Assembly: GCA_023055425.1 (NCBI GenBank)
Contig: JALGPY010000034.1
Location: 1,802,584 to 1,866,583 of the forward strand
Source of the DNA: Linanthus parryae
Lineage: Eukaryota; Streptophyta; Magnoliopsida; Ericales; Polemoniaceae
Length of the DNA stretch: 64,000 bases
Direction: 5' to 3'
The notes beneath the pieces were generated by a model. The model saw only the letters and a program-made list of their open reading frames with translations, was not told where the DNA came from and made no database searches. The position numbers were made by a program, and so were the translations under genes. Shown here one piece after another: positions 34,504 to 46,640 of this stretch (within the stretch, counting starts at the first letter, position 1; every line of letters starts with the position of its first letter).

Positions 34504-35409
34504 AGTTGATGATTATCTTATATCGGGTTGGTCTTTCCCAAAAAATTGGCATATACTTTATATAAAAGAAATTGTGATGTGTCCATCTCTTTTTCTATCT
34601 TTCCTTTCTTCTGTATAGTCTGAACTTTTCAATTCTCTTTTATCTTTTCAGCCACTTTGGATGATAAAAAAATCATCTGTCCAGACTCCAGAGATATCAA
34701 GAGGAAGAAAACATTGTCCGTTGAGTATTTATGTGAGAAACACCCGTTTAGCTTGAAAGGCTTCCAAACTAATTGTTTTCCCTCTTTGAGAATGCATAGA
34801 GCTCTTCTTTACTCATATGAAACTATCTCAGCTATTACAGTTACATTCCAAAATTCATTGTAAATACTACTCATCTATATCGCAGTACCACATAATATAG
34901 AATTTCAAGATAGTAAGTACTTATATCTAAGTGTGGTATTTTGAAGGTATTTAACTTTTAACAAGTCTTTGCAAATGTAATTTCTTGCATATTGAGGCTG
35001 ACTATTGTCCACTTTCCTCTTCTCAGTTGTGTTTGGCTAATAAGAAGTGCAAATCAGAAATTTGCAAATGGGAAAACATTCCTTTCATCTGAAGTAAATG
35101 TTACTTATTGATGTATCCAACAAAACAAACACAGAAATCAGACCATTTGATCACAAGAAATAAGGGAAACATGCAACTGACTCAAGTAGTTACTGAGGGA
35201 GGTGGTTAACGGTATTCGTGGGGATGTTCCTGTGAATTTGACTTGACTGTTAGAGAACATAGAAAGCTTCACTTGGATCCATAATCAGTTCATTTAGATG
35301 AAGTGCACAAGTGAATCTGCATAAGAAAAAACAAGAGCTATCTTGACAAAATAATACTGCCTTGTGTTTATTGAAAAACCCCTGACACGGATATAACCAG
35401 TAATTTACC
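34504..35409 (-). other. Array 3' flank after F-box copy 5
   Basis: The sequence after the Gypsy element continues as the usual flank: GTGAGAAACACCCGTTTAGC near 34732, ACTGAGGGAGGTGGTTAAC near 35192 and GGATCCATAATCAGTTC near 35275. It is slightly shortened between 35210 and 35260. It is probably part of a 3' UTR intron interrupted by the retrotransposon. Confidence 0.5.
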
Positions 35410-35413
35410 TGAT

Positions 35414-36607
35414 TTAGTAAAGCGATGCAAGGCTCTCGCTGTATAGGAAGGTACGCCATCCGTTGTCTTTTTTCCAGAACATGTTGGTATTCCCAGTCTC
35501 TGGATCATACAAGTACGAACAATTGTCCTCATCCTTGCGCAAGAGTATCAAGTCAACGTTATCCTTTCTGAAAAAGCCTAAAGCCAATCTAATCTTGAAT
35601 GATGGTTTACAAGTCAGTAGTTTAGACCAAGAGTGGTTGGCACCACCGGAATCACTCATCACCCACACAATAACATCATCATAGGAGCTACGAGAACCAG
35701 TCCCCCGCTGATGGGCAAATACAGCAAGAGATCCTTTGTAGGCACTAAGACGACAGTAGTCGCAGACGGGGATGGATGGAAGCTCTATCCTTTCAAAGAA
35801 CTCGTCATTGAAGTTATAGCTTAAAATGTACATATCTTGTCGGTCAATTCTGATATTGGTCTCATCTCTGCTTTTAATATCTACAACCCAATGCATGTAC
35901 CCATTCACACATGAGAAGCCACGAGTATTACTGAAATCACTTGCACCACTTGTCACGATCCGATAAGGGACATGTACATTCTTCTCTATCCATGAATTAG
36001 TAGCAGTAGAGAACACATTGATCAGTGCCCTAGTCCCTCCTCCTCCTTTTGTAGGAATCAAACTAATATGTGCAATCTTAAAAGCATTTGCGCGTGAATC
36101 GAAGTAAAATCCAGAGCTATACCAAACCTTTTCAATATTCATCACATCACCTCTATGTGGAGCACAACCAATTTCCCTAAGCTGTCTAGTGGCAGGGTTC
36201 CAAAGGGCATACCTCTGCTGTGGGCGTTGTGAGAGAGATAAGCAAACCACACCATTGAAACAACCCACGATTTCAACACCATCCACTTGACCGGAAAATG
36301 TCAGATTTTCCGTGACGTCACCGAATCCGACAGAGTAGGTGGTGGTGTATGGAGGCGTTACAAGCAGCATAATCGAATATGACAAGAGAGAGACTCGGTT
36401 CGTGCGGTGCTGGGTGATGAAATTAGGAGAAAGGATTAGTGAATTGCAGAACTTGGAGACAGACCTGAAGCGTAACAGAGACTTCACGGGCAGTCTGGCG
36501 AAGATCTCGACTATATCATCTTCGGATAACTCTTTCTTCAATCTCTTGCCGTCTGAACGAACAACACGAGCTGCTGAAGAGGAAGAAGACTCCATCATCG
36601 CTCGCAT
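35414..36607 (-). CDS. F-box/FBA protein, copy 5 (intact coding region)
   Basis: A single-exon gene of 397 residues starting at the ATG at 36607 (MRAMMESSSS). The F-box is at about residues 22-64 (FARLPVKSLLRFRSVSK), followed by GCFNGVVCLSLSQRPQQRYA, LWNPATRQLREIG and SGFYFDSRANAFKIAHI; it ends SESLASLY. The Cys of the usual FCFDP motif is Tyr here. It is probably an SCF substrate receptor with unknown substrate. Expression may be altered: a 487-bp MITE sits 29 bp upstream of the ATG in the conserved leader, and the Gypsy element sits in the presumed 3' UTR intron. The donor CAG|GTAAAT lies 5 nt after the stop. Confidence 0.92.
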   Translation of the reverse strand: MRAMMESSSSSAARVVRSDGKRLKKELSEDDIVEIFARLPVKSLLRFRSVSKFCNSLILSPNFITQHRTNRVSLLSYSIMLLVTPPYTTTYSVGFGDVTENLTFSGQVDGVEIVGCFNGVVCLSLSQRPQQRYALWNPATRQLREIGCAPHRGDVMNIEKVWYSSGFYFDSRANAFKIAHISLIPTKGGGGTRALINVFSTATNSWIEKNVHVPYRIVTSGASDFSNTRGFSCVNGYMHWVVDIKSRDETNIRIDRQDMYILSYNFNDEFFERIELPSIPVCDYCRLSAYKGSLAVFAHQRGTGSRSSYDDVIVWVMSDSGGANHSWSKLLTCKPSFKIRLALGFFRKDNVDLILLRKDEDNCSYLYDPETGNTNMFWKKDNGWRTFLYSESLASLY

Positions 36608-36635
36608 TTCCAGCTGCTGCGAATTTGGGGGTTTA

Positions 36636-37122
36636 CATTATGTTTGGGAATCAGATGAGAAAAGAAATGATGAGAAAATTTAATTTTTGTGAGAAAAGAA
36701 ATGATAAGAAATGATTTGGATTTCTCACATACTTGTTTGGATTATTTAGCTGAGAAATGATAAGAAAATGTTATACTTTCTCACCTCCCTTGTTTGATTA
36801 GCATATTAATAGAAAGGAAATGAAACTATTTAAAGATATTACCCAAATAACCTTCATTAAATATTATAACAAGACAATGTTTTATTTTTTTATGGCTAAT
36901 TCTGTCACAATGAAAATAGTGACACTCGTTTAGTTTCTTTTCTCGTCAAATCTCATCATTTTTGGTGAGAAAGAAAAATTGGATTATACGAGATTTCTTT
37001 TCTCATGCTTTCTCACGAATTCTCATGGATTCTCATCTAAAAAGTAATCCAAACACGAATGAGAAAACTTCTCTCACCAATTCTTTTCCTTTCTCACCAA
37101 ATTATGTAATCCAAACATAGTG
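36636..37122. mobile_element. PIF/Harbinger-like MITE, 487 bp, TSD TTA
   Basis: The inverted ends CATTATGTTTGG and CACTATGTTTGG are flanked by TTA (36633-36635 and 37123-37125), the target preference of PIF/Harbinger elements. The interior repeats variants of GAGAAAAGAAATGA on the left and their complements on the right, and has no ORF of note. The insertion splits a leader segment (GGGTTTAGGGTTTC) conserved in other F-box copies. Confidence 0.85.
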
Positions 37123-37200
37123 TTAGGGTTTCAAATTCTCTCTCCCTATTCGGCGACTTCCATCTTCTGTCTTTACTTTTTATTTTAAATCATTCTTTTT

Positions 37201-37498
37201 GGGTAAAAAACACTTTGACCACCTTAAGTTTGATGCAAAGACACTTTCCAGCCTTGCAGTTTTGGAAATGACACTTTACACCTTTAGTGCGCTAAATTTA
37301 AGGACACCTATACCCATGATTATATCATTTCCTACTCTAATATGGAAAATTTTTGTTCTAGAAACCACTAACAGTGCCACCTCTACCCACAGGCTGATGG
37401 CGTCACAGCTAAGGAATTTAGATAATGGGCTTAAATCTGTTGCTCTAGAGGGGTGAACGTGTCATTTCCCAAACAGATAGAGGCGAAAGTGTCTTTTA
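37201..37498. mobile_element. MITE with GGGTAAAAGACACTTTC termini (gene 5 copy)
   Basis: About 298 bp, beginning GGGTAAAAAACACTTTGACC and ending AAAGTGTCTTTTA. If the PIF-like MITE is removed, it would lie about 100 bp upstream of copy 5, similar to the position at copy 1. Confidence 0.6.
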
Positions 37499-37665
37499 AG
37501 ATGTCACCGTACTTGGTAGTAGCATCTCCGTTTCCCTGTATCTTCCCACTACACTATTTACGGGCCAGTCTTTTCAGTAGACTATACACAGGTCCATTTG
37601 ACCGGGTTATTTGGCTAATAAAACAATTCTTTTTTTTTTGTCAACCAGAATTTCATTAACGAAAC

Positions 37666-40600
37666 TCAAGAACCAATACAAATGTCTTTGGCTAATGACG
37701 TGCTAAATTCAAAACTATTTAAAATTTCACTACCATTATTACTACAATTATGCAACTTTCTTGCTAACAAATCAGCACACCCATTTGCAACTCTATTGAC
37801 CCAACTAAGTTGAAGATTCTTGTTTTGATCCAGAGCTGCAATATCATCCACAATGGTTGCCACCTCCCAACTTACTGGACCTTTCTTGGCAAGCATATCG
37901 ATTAAACCTTTGCAATCCCTTTCAAAGACAATCTGATGTAAAATCTCTTTATTTTGAAAAATTGCTTCCCTCCGAGCTTTAGCTTCTGCACTAAAAGGTG
38001 AAATTGCATAGTTTTTTATCCAACCACTGTCTACCAACTCACCCTTCTCATTTCTACTCACCCAACCACCAGTCATTAACAAACTGTTTTTGTCCCAACA
38101 AGCATCTATGTTGCACTTTAGCATTCCTTCTTGAGGAGGCATCCAAGCTTTGCTAATATTCTGATTTTCAGAAACTTTGTTTTGACTTTATCACCTATCT
38201 CAAAACTAATGTAAAGGTTTTTTTCCATGTAACTAGTAACTCTCTGAGGAGACACTTCATTTTTCTCAAAAATAAAGGCATTTCTACTTTTCCAAATACT
38301 CCAACAAGCTAAAACTATCTTTTCCAGAAAATGATCTTCTGCATTGGATTGAGCACAAGTTTTCCAAGTTTCAAACTGCCAATGTTGGAAGGAATTTACA
38401 CTTGCAGTGACTGTATCTACATTGTAGCCCAGTCTGAACCATATAGGTCTAGTCCAAGAGTAACCCAAGAAGAAATGCACTTCATTCTCCACCTCCCTTT
38501 GACAAATTTGACATCTTACAAATAAAGAACATTGCCTTATGTGTAAATTTTCTTGAGTGGCTAAAGCCTTGTTGCTCAGTCTCCACCAAAACATTCTAAG
38601 TTTTGGGGGGAGTTTAAAATGCCAACAGTCATGCCAATACTCTTAGGAAAATTAAAGGAAGAAGAAGCATCCGAGATGTTATATTCTTCAAAACCTTTCT
38701 TCCCCTGCAAAGCAGCTCTTTGAAACCTTTGAATAGCTAATTTTGTACCTGTTCTTACAGTGTAAGCTCCAATTGCAGTACCTGGCCAAACTGGTTTATC
38801 AACAGAATCATGCCAAGGCAAGGGAATGGCTAGAATTGCAGCTGCTATCTCACTCTTGAAATAATTTGAGATTAAGCTCACCTTCCAACTTCTATTATGT
38901 GAATTAATAAGATCCTTCACTTTTGTAAACCTTGGATGAGGGATGTTATTGGGAATTTTTCCTCCCTTCAAACTGGGTAACCACCTATCTTCAAAAATAA
39001 ATATATTTTTCCCATCACCTATCTTCCAAGAAATCGCTTCCTTGATGACCTCCAGACCCTCCAACATACATTTCCAGGTCCAAGAAGGTAAAGATCCCTT
39101 CTTCGATTGCAAAAAATTTGTGTTAGGGAAATATTTAGCCTTTAGAAGCTTTGCACATAAAGAATTCGGCTTTAAAAGTAATCTCCAACAGGTCTTTGCA
39201 ATCAAAGCATGATTAAAGCTTGGCTAAATTGCACCGGAGGTACCCAAAGTTTGCCAAAACGAGCAAGTAGGTACCCAAATTTCAAAATCGAGCACCACAG
39301 GTCTCAAACTTTGCATTTTCGAGCAAGTAGGTACCCTTCCGTTAACTTTCCGTTAACTTTGGACGGAAAATTATAAAAAGACTTTTGTACCCCTTATTTT
39401 CACCTTCAACTGTTTTTAAAAAATACAAGTCTTACTAAAAATCTAAAAAATTAAAAAAAAAAAATTAATTTAATAATTTGATATATGTAAGATAATACAA
39501 TATGTTTTATCAAAACTATATATTTTTACATCATTTCAATATATGAAATATGTTTTTATTAACACATATTCGTCAATCTGAAAGTCTTTAATTTTTTCAA
39601 TAGTGCTTAAAAAGAATCTCAAAATTCATAATTTCATGTAAGTTTTAAGAAAAACATAAAGTATTTTTGTACATTTTATATAATAGTCTCTTTCACATAT
39701 TCCTGAAAAATACAAATCATTACAATAAAAAAAACTACTCAAGAATGTCTGGTTATTAACTCTTGTGTAAGTTGTTAAAATGCACAAAGATATTTGTATG
39801 TTATTGTTTTATTAAAAAATACATGTGAAATTATGAAGTTTTGAGATTTTTTTTAAAAGCTGTTAAATAAAAGTTAAAGACTTTAAGATTGACGGATATA
39901 TGTTAATGAAAACATTTTTCATATTTTGAAATGATGTAAAAATATATAATTTTGATGAAATATATTGCATTATCTTACATATGTCAAATTATTAAATATA
40001 TGTTGTTGATTTTTTTTAGTAAAACTTGTATTTTAACAAAAAAATATGAGGTGAAAATAAGGGGTACAAAAGTCTTTTTATAATTTTCCATCCAAAGTTA
40101 ACGGGAAGTTAACGGAAGGGTACCTACTTGCTCGAAAATCCAAAGTTTGAGACCTGTGGTGCTCGATTTTAAAATTTGGGTACCTACTTGCTCGTTTTAG
40201 CAAACTTTGAGTACGTCAGGTGCAATTTAGCCTAAAAGCTTTCAAATCTCTGAAAGCTAAACCTGCTTCCTTCTTTGGGGCATTCAAATTTTTCCAACTT
40301 ACCCAACATAACTTTTTCTCTATAATCTTGCCTCCCCACCAAAAATTTCTCATAAGGTCCACCAATTGGTTATCAAAGATTTTGGGAAAATAACACAACT
40401 CATGATATAGCTAGGCAAAGCCATAACTACAGCCTTTATAATGATTTCCCTTCCAGCATAAGAAAGAAAATACAGTTTCCAGCCTTGCAAGACCTTTTCC
40501 AGTCTTTCCAAAATAAAATTGAGACTTTCTGCTTTTGATCTTCCACAAAAGGTTGGAATTCCTAAATATTTCGAATTCTTATCAATCTCAGGAATTGCAC

Positions 40601-42827
40601 AAAGATTTGTGATATCAGTCACCATTGAAGAGCTGGAATTTAGGGAAAAGCAGATCCCAGATTTGTTAACATTTAGTTCCATACCAGAAGACTCACAAAA
40701 CTGCTGCAGAATGTTCAAAAAGGATTGCATTTCTTCTAAAGGAGCCTTCAGGAAAATAGTGGCATCATCTGCAAAAAGCAGATGATTAATGAACTCTGCT
40801 CCTCTACAGATCTTAATACTTTTGAGAGATCCATTTCTGAGAGCTGCATTCATATTTCTGGAAAAAATCTCCATAACTAAAACAAATAAGTAGGGGGATA
40901 AAGGATCCCCTTGCCTGATCCCCCTCTTTGGCTTGAAATATTTGCCACACTCTTCATTGACCTTTACTGACAAGAAAGTAGTAGTAATACATTGCTGGAT
41001 CAACTTGATGAAGCTATTGCAGAAGCCAAACTTTTTCAAAATTTCACACAAGAACTCCCAATTGAATTTATCATAGGCTTTGTGTAGATCCAATTTTAAA
41101 GCCATAACCCCTGACTCACCTTGCTTCTTGTTCTTTAAGTGATGAAGGAGCCCTTGAGAAATAAAATTATTATCTTGTATATCCCTATTAGGGACAAAGG
41201 CCGATTGCTCTTGATAGATTAGCTTTGGAAGGACAATTTTGAGTCTATTTGCTATAACTTTAGCAAAAACCTGGTATGTAAAAGTACAAAAGGCTATTGG
41301 TCTAAACTCATTCATATTTTCAGGACTCTTTGTTTTTGGAATCAAGGCAATAATAGTTTTGTTAAAACTATTAGGAAGTTTTTCAGTTCTAAAAAGCTCC
41401 TGAATAAGAATAATAAAATCATTCTTGATAGTACTCCATTGAGATTGAAAAAAGGTACCTGTGAAACCATCGTACCCTGGAGCCTTATTGGGATTTATAG
41501 AAAACACCACTCCTTCTATTTCTTCTGCCTTTGGAATTGCACATAAGCTGATGTTCTCTTCCTATGAGATCATAGTACCAACGTTGCACAGAGACTCCAT
41601 GTTTACCTCACTGTTTCCTTTATCCAAAAGCTTCACAAAAAATCTAGTTGCTTCAGCCTTCATATCCCCTTGATTTTCCAACCAAGTACCAATATCATTT
41701 TTTTAACTTGTTGATTCTGTTAGTATTTCTTCTTCTAAGAGCTGATAAGAAGAAAAACTTGGAATGTCTATCCCCCTCATTCAAAAATTGAATTCTAGAC
41801 TTCTCTTTACAATAAGTTTCCTCTCTGTTCCAATTCTCTTTATCTGATCTCTGATCTTTCTTTGTAACTCCTCATTTACAGCACTCCAAGGCAGACTTTG
41901 AACTCTTAACAATTCAGTTTCCAGAATTCTTATTTGCACCATAATATTTCTGCAATTTGATTTGCTCCAAGCTTTGAGACCTTCTCTGCATTTAACTAGC
42001 TTTGAAGTGAAGTTTGATACAGGGTTGGCATAAGAACTCTCACTCCAAACCTTATCTATGGTATGATGACAGCTCTGATCTTGCAGCCAAACTCTGTTGA
42101 AGATGAAAATATATATTTTTTGCCCTTTCCTCCAATCAGAATCAAGAATTAGAGGCGTATGATCTGAACCCAGCAAGTAGTCTCTTTGCAGTTTAGCTCT
42201 CTGATTCTTAATGCCCCGATCTGCACTGAAGAATGCCCTATCCAAAAGTTCTCTAACATTTCCTTCCATTCTATTATTTGACCAGCTGTACTTAAGCCCT
42301 TGAGCATATAATTCAATCAGACCACAATTGCTTATAAACTTCCTGAAAAACTCACATCTCCCCATATTTGTTCTTTTGCCTCCCTGTTTTTCGCATCTAT
42401 CCAAGTAAGCATTGCAATCCCCCCACATAATCCACGACATTGACAGATGTTTCACTACCTCTTCAATTTCTTTCCAAAAGCTTCTCCTAGCAGCAACATT
42501 GGAGGGTGCATACACCATGAAACACATTTCAGCTTTACCATTTTCATCAAATATTTTTGCCTGGATCAGATTAGGAGAACTCCACACAATCTCCAAATCA
42601 ATTTCCTCATGCCACCATAAAGCTAGCCCTCCTGCAATACCTTGAGGTTTAATATACATAGCCTTACCAAATTGGAGTTGCCTCCTTATTCTATCTATTT
42701 TTTGGGACTTGTTTTTTGTTTCAGAAAGAATTACCAAATTAGGACGATGGTCTCTCACGAGACCTCGAAGTCTCTGGACTGTCAGGTTACGTCTCAAGCC
42801 CTGACAGTTCCAGCTTAGACTCAACAT
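37666..42827 (-). pseudogene. LINE ORF2: endonuclease, RT, RNase H (broken)
   Basis: It starts at the ATG at 42827 (MLSLSWNCQGLRRN), the usual beginning of the endonuclease domain, with ILSETKNK near residue 35 and GSDHTPLIL near residue 220. A one-base frameshift near 41790 leads into the RT (41510-40350) with NPNKAPGYDGF, KRGIRQGDPLSPYLF and the catalytic LLFADDATIF. A second frameshift lies near 40385. After the nested element come a zinc-binding region (38594-38118, CQICQREVENEVHFF) and an RNase H (38142-37666, CNIDACWDK and NRVANGCADLLAR). There is also an internal stop at about 41565. Confidence 0.87.
39222..40232. mobile_element. Mutator-like fold-back element, 1,011 bp, inside LINE
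   Basis: The ends GGCTAAATTGCACC are inverted repeats, and high similarity continues inward for nearly the whole length, giving arms of roughly 480 bp. A 9-bp target duplication with one mismatch flanks it (TTAAAGCTT at 39213-39221, TAAAAGCTT at 40233-40241), fitting a Mutator-type element. There is no coding capacity. The words GAGCAAGTAGGTACC and GTTAACTTCCGTTAAC-like repeats occur in both arms. Confidence 0.88.
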
Positions 42828-44700
42828 CTCTCTTGTGGCTGTTCAAGGTCAGCCACCACCACCTCTAAATTTTTCTTCTTACATTTCATCAAAGCTTCAT
42901 ATTCCTCCATGTATTGCTCAAATAGCCTATCTTCTTCAAAAGGTAGCAAAGAATTAAGACTTACCTTATGTTGAATTGTGTGTTCCAAGGTCATCTGAAC
43001 CGGCCTTCCTTCGAAACCCTGTTTTTGAGATTTGCAAACTAGTCTGCCATACTCGCTATCTTCCGAGGACATCTCCTTGTTAATCAACACCTTACCCGAG
43101 GGCCAATTCTCCCTTGATTGAGTACAAACTCTCTTTGTCGTCGCCTACGAATTGATTTCCAAGTTCTTTCGTTTTAGAGAAACAAATCGATCAAAAATCT
43201 TTGAGAGTTTAACACCCGTAACTGGGTTTCCTTGGCTTTGCAGTCCCCTTTCTTCAGCTGAAATCCCAATTTGCCCTTTTGCATTGAATTGACTTTCCAA
43301 ATTTTCCCTCACCGATTGTCGGGCTACCTGTCTAATCATTTTCCATCGTGGGCTTGGTTTGTTAAAACTTGTGGGCTTATTGACATAACCTCTTGTTGAA
43401 GATTATAAGGCCCACCAGTCTCTCTCTCGACTTCCACAATAGGCCCACATTGGGTTGTAGTTGGGTTGCTGTAAGAGCACCCCAATGTTATATGTTGGGC
43501 CTTCTCATTAAACCCACAAACAGGGCTGCTATTTACTGCTTGCCCCTCCGACAACACCGAATTTTTGCTAGTTGGGTCCAGTACCTTTCCTTTAATATTA
43601 CCAGCCACCCCTTCGTCTTCGAATTGAGTTTCAGGTACAGACTCCACCTCATTCCCATTGTTCCTTCTCTGAAACGTCCTCATCGTGATCCAGAATCTCC
43701 GTGCCACCTGTTAAATCTTCTGATTGTCCTTTTTGGATTTCATCCTGAAATTTCACTGATTCTAATCCAGTTGTCGCTCTGTTATCAAGCACCACAACAG
43801 ATAATGAATCCCTACTTTCAGTCACGCGCTTTCCTGTCTCCACTGCATCACGCTCCGTCTCTTCCTCGTCGTACTCCGTCACCGGCGTTCCCCACATCTT
43901 CAAGGACTTTTCATCTTCCGGCGTTAACCAAGCTGGTTTTGGTTCACGACTTCTTTTTGCAGTACATCGGAGAAAGAAACCGTAAAAAGTGCAACCTCGT
44001 AACTCCGGTTTCAGAAATCGACAATCCTTATTGGTATGACCCAATCTTCCACAATCATAGCAGTAGTGTCCGATATTTTCATATCGAAATTCCTGTTTTA
44101 TCCTCCGACCATCCTTCGAATAGAAGAAAGCTTGTGCTAAAGGTTTTTCAACTTGAACCACAACTTGAAGTCGGAGATACGGGACTCGATATCTATCAAT
44201 TCTCCGGCTGTTTTTCCAATTTTCCGGGTGTTCTTCTCTGTTAGAAAAACCGATGGTAACCCATAAATCTAAACCCAGAAAGGGCTACTGGAGAAATCAA
44301 TCTCCTTCAACGCTGTCTTTATTGGCCATTTCTTCAAAATTAGCAAATCATTTGAAACATTCCATGGAATCCCTTTCATGATTCTCTCACAATCCACATG
44401 TTTCTTAATCTCAAGATGAATTTATTTCGTTCCCAACACTGAACTGAAAAATCATCTCTTGTATTCCAAACCCCTTTTAGAATCTTCGATACAGTATTTT
44501 CAGATTTTTTTTTACGGACAAGATCTTACCCACCAGCACCTTCTTAGATACCTCCGATGCTGTCTTTACGTCCTCTTTGAGATCCAGAGTAACCAGATCT
44601 GTTCTGTTTGAGCCTGCATCGACACCTTCAAGCTGACCGGAGAAGCTTCGATTTGAGAAAAACTAGCAAAATAAAATAACTCACAGACCCAGAGAGACAC
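42821..44700 (-). pseudogene. LINE ORF1 with CCHC zinc knuckle (broken)
   Basis: The best-preserved part is 44161-43649, with the zinc knuckle CYDCGRLGHTNKDC at about 44060-44020 after an RNA-binding-like region. The downstream part is spread over other frames (43707-43336, 43339-43145, 43090-42821), so at least two frameshifts are present. The N-terminal part above 44161 is too decayed to read with confidence. ORF1 proteins of this type bind LINE RNA. Confidence 0.75.
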
Positions 44701-44983
44701 AAGAAAAGTATAAGAGGAAAGCAAAAGAAGGTAGAAAAAGAGCAAATAGCTCACGAAATCGCCAAAGAGACGCCAAATCAGGGTAACGAACCCAATAAAC
44801 TCACATCTCTAGAAAGAATTCTAGAGAGAGACCGTACTGAATGTTGACCACTATTTGCCTTTCAATACATGAAAAATTTTAATCAATGATCATTGTGATG
44901 TGTAGCCATCGCCCTTGAGGTGGTCATAATGTTGTTCGGGTTAAATTATGTGGTTTCACATTTTAACAGGACAAACTACATCG

Positions 44984-45339
44984 TTTTTTTTTTTTTTTTT
45001 TTTTTGTAAGAAGGTAAGAAATTGCATTAATAAAACGGAACGCACCGGCAGGTACATACAAACGGACATTATACAGAGGGAGTCATGTTTGCAATTTTAA
45101 TACAGCACTACTAGAACTAGAGCAAAGCTACTAACCAGGCGTCTGCGACAATATGGACAGCAAAAGAGTCACAGAGCATACCGCCACTACTACATAGTAT
45201 TTGACATAGCTAATTTAGCAAGCTTATGGGCCTCCCAAACTTTGATTTCGCGGAACCTTAGCTACAAGACACTCGTTAAACAAGCTGATCTTCTGCCTTT
45301 ATACGACAGAAGTGGTGTGTCCCGGAATGCAGGCTGCTC
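44984..45339 (-). mobile_element. 5'-truncated LINE, 356 bp, with TSD
   Basis: A T22 tract (44984-45005) marks the poly(A) end of a minus-strand insertion. A 14-bp target duplication flanks it: GACAAACTACATCG (44970-44983) and GACAAACTACATTG (45340-45353), one mismatch. Read on the minus strand, a piece near 45250-45190 gives VWEAHKLAKLAMS, similar to the end of plant LINE RNase H domains. Confidence 0.85.
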
Positions 45340-45629
45340 GACAAACTACATTGTTTGTTAACAAATTAAAGGGTATATACTATACCAAGTCTCTGCTTAC
45401 TGAAAGAACACAAGTCATTATATTTATCGGGCTCATGATAAAAACTTCATTTCAAACATCCAAAAGAGCACTACTAAAATATTATAAAGAACAAAACATA
45501 TGTATTTTGGTCGGCACACCCACTTTCATATATAGTTACGCATGATATCATCTGGCAAGGTTTTGGTTCACTAAGTCACAGGATTATTGCAAAATTTAAT
45601 AATCAGAATTTCCCGTTCATGGATGAGGT

Positions 45630-46240
45630 ACATAAGTTTCGACAAACTTATAAATGCAAGAGGTTCAGGTACGAGACAACACAGAGTGTTGATAATTTAA
45701 GCACCAAAACAACAATACAAGAGTGTCGAGCACACTTCTTTTGGCTGAAATCAAGAACTTAAATGGATAAAACAATCACCACATCCAGGTTTTGAAGGCC
45801 TAATCATGTACTTGTAAAAAAAATACCTTTTTAGACCTTAACTACCACACAAATAAGCCTTTGAAATACTGCTCCTCGCAAAGTAAAAAAAAAAAAAAAA
45901 AGGATTTTCTTGGCTCTTTGAGGGGAAACAACATTACAAGGATTTTAAGTACACATGGACACGACCTAGATTAAGGCTTGACAGAATGAGGCTGAAGCTG
46001 GATGTCACCGTAGCAGAAACAGTTCATTTGTTAGCTTGCGAGATTAATATCTTGCAAGGAAATCCGCACGCTCCAAATATTGGCTGAAAACAAATACAAC
46101 ATGAAAAAAAAAAGTTAGCAAGAGGTAACTGAAATAAAATTGAGAGCAGAATACAAAAAGGCGAGTGCAATAATGGTTCATAACCAGAGCCTCTATAAAA
46201 CACAACTATTATATCTCTTCTGTGTTCACCGCCACACATA
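45630..46240 (-). repeat. Intergenic module B copy 6: putative 3' UTR exon of copy 6
   Basis: Matches the other modules around AAGCTGGATGTCACCGTAGC (45988) and has a minus-strand acceptor TTGTTTTCAG (AG at 46084-46085). It is the nearest module downstream of the F-box gene at 47150-48337; the intron would be about 1.07 kb, the shortest in the array. Confidence 0.55.
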
Positions 46241-46524
46241 TCATATTTAGATTACATGAAGTGGGAACCCCTTAATAACAATTTTCTTCCTATGTAGATG
46301 TTTTTCCAAACATGGGAGGAGGAATAGCTGCACCTCCATCTAATAGTAGGTAGCTATACTTAATGAACTGTTGGTATGGAAAACATCCATAAAAAATGCA
46401 TCAATGCCTCGCAACAAGAAAAAGTAAAGAAATGATAAAGAAACGTATCAATGCTACAATTCGGAAGAGTCGGCGGGTGCCAATTATGTGTTTATGATCT
46501 CAAATTCGTTCATAGAAAAGAAAA

Positions 46525-46640
46525 ATGCAAGAGTTCTACAAAGAAAAGCAATTATATTCACAAACACAAATTCAACCTCAACATGCAAGAGTTCTACAAA
46601 GAAAAGCAATTATATTCACAAACACAAATTCAACCTCAAC
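46525..46640. repeat. Perfect 58-bp tandem duplication
   Basis: ATGCAAGAGTTCTACAAAGA starts at 46525 and again at 46583; the two 58-bp copies are identical. It lies in the presumed 3' UTR intron of copy 6 and is probably a recent slippage or repair event. Confidence 0.9.

Larger units (their letters stand above)
37629..44840 (-). mobile_element. Plant L1-type LINE, about 6.2 kb plus nested insertion
   Basis: On the minus strand the order is ORF1 with a CCHC knuckle, ORF2 with endonuclease, reverse transcriptase, zinc-binding region and RNase H, then a poly(A) (T11 on plus, about 37629-37639). Removal of the 1,011-bp element at 39222 reunites ORF2. The 5' border near 44840 is approximate and a convincing TSD was not found. 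Several frameshifts show it is inactive. Confidence 0.85.

Noticed and set aside
43393..44244. 283-codon plus-strand ORF
   Set aside because: It is antisense to the LINE ORF1, which has the real zinc knuckle on the minus strand; no domain on the plus strand.
37629..44840. Target-site duplication for the large LINE
   Set aside because: Sequences next to the poly(T) at 37629 and around 44840 were compared and no convincing direct repeat was found, so the 5' border stays approximate.
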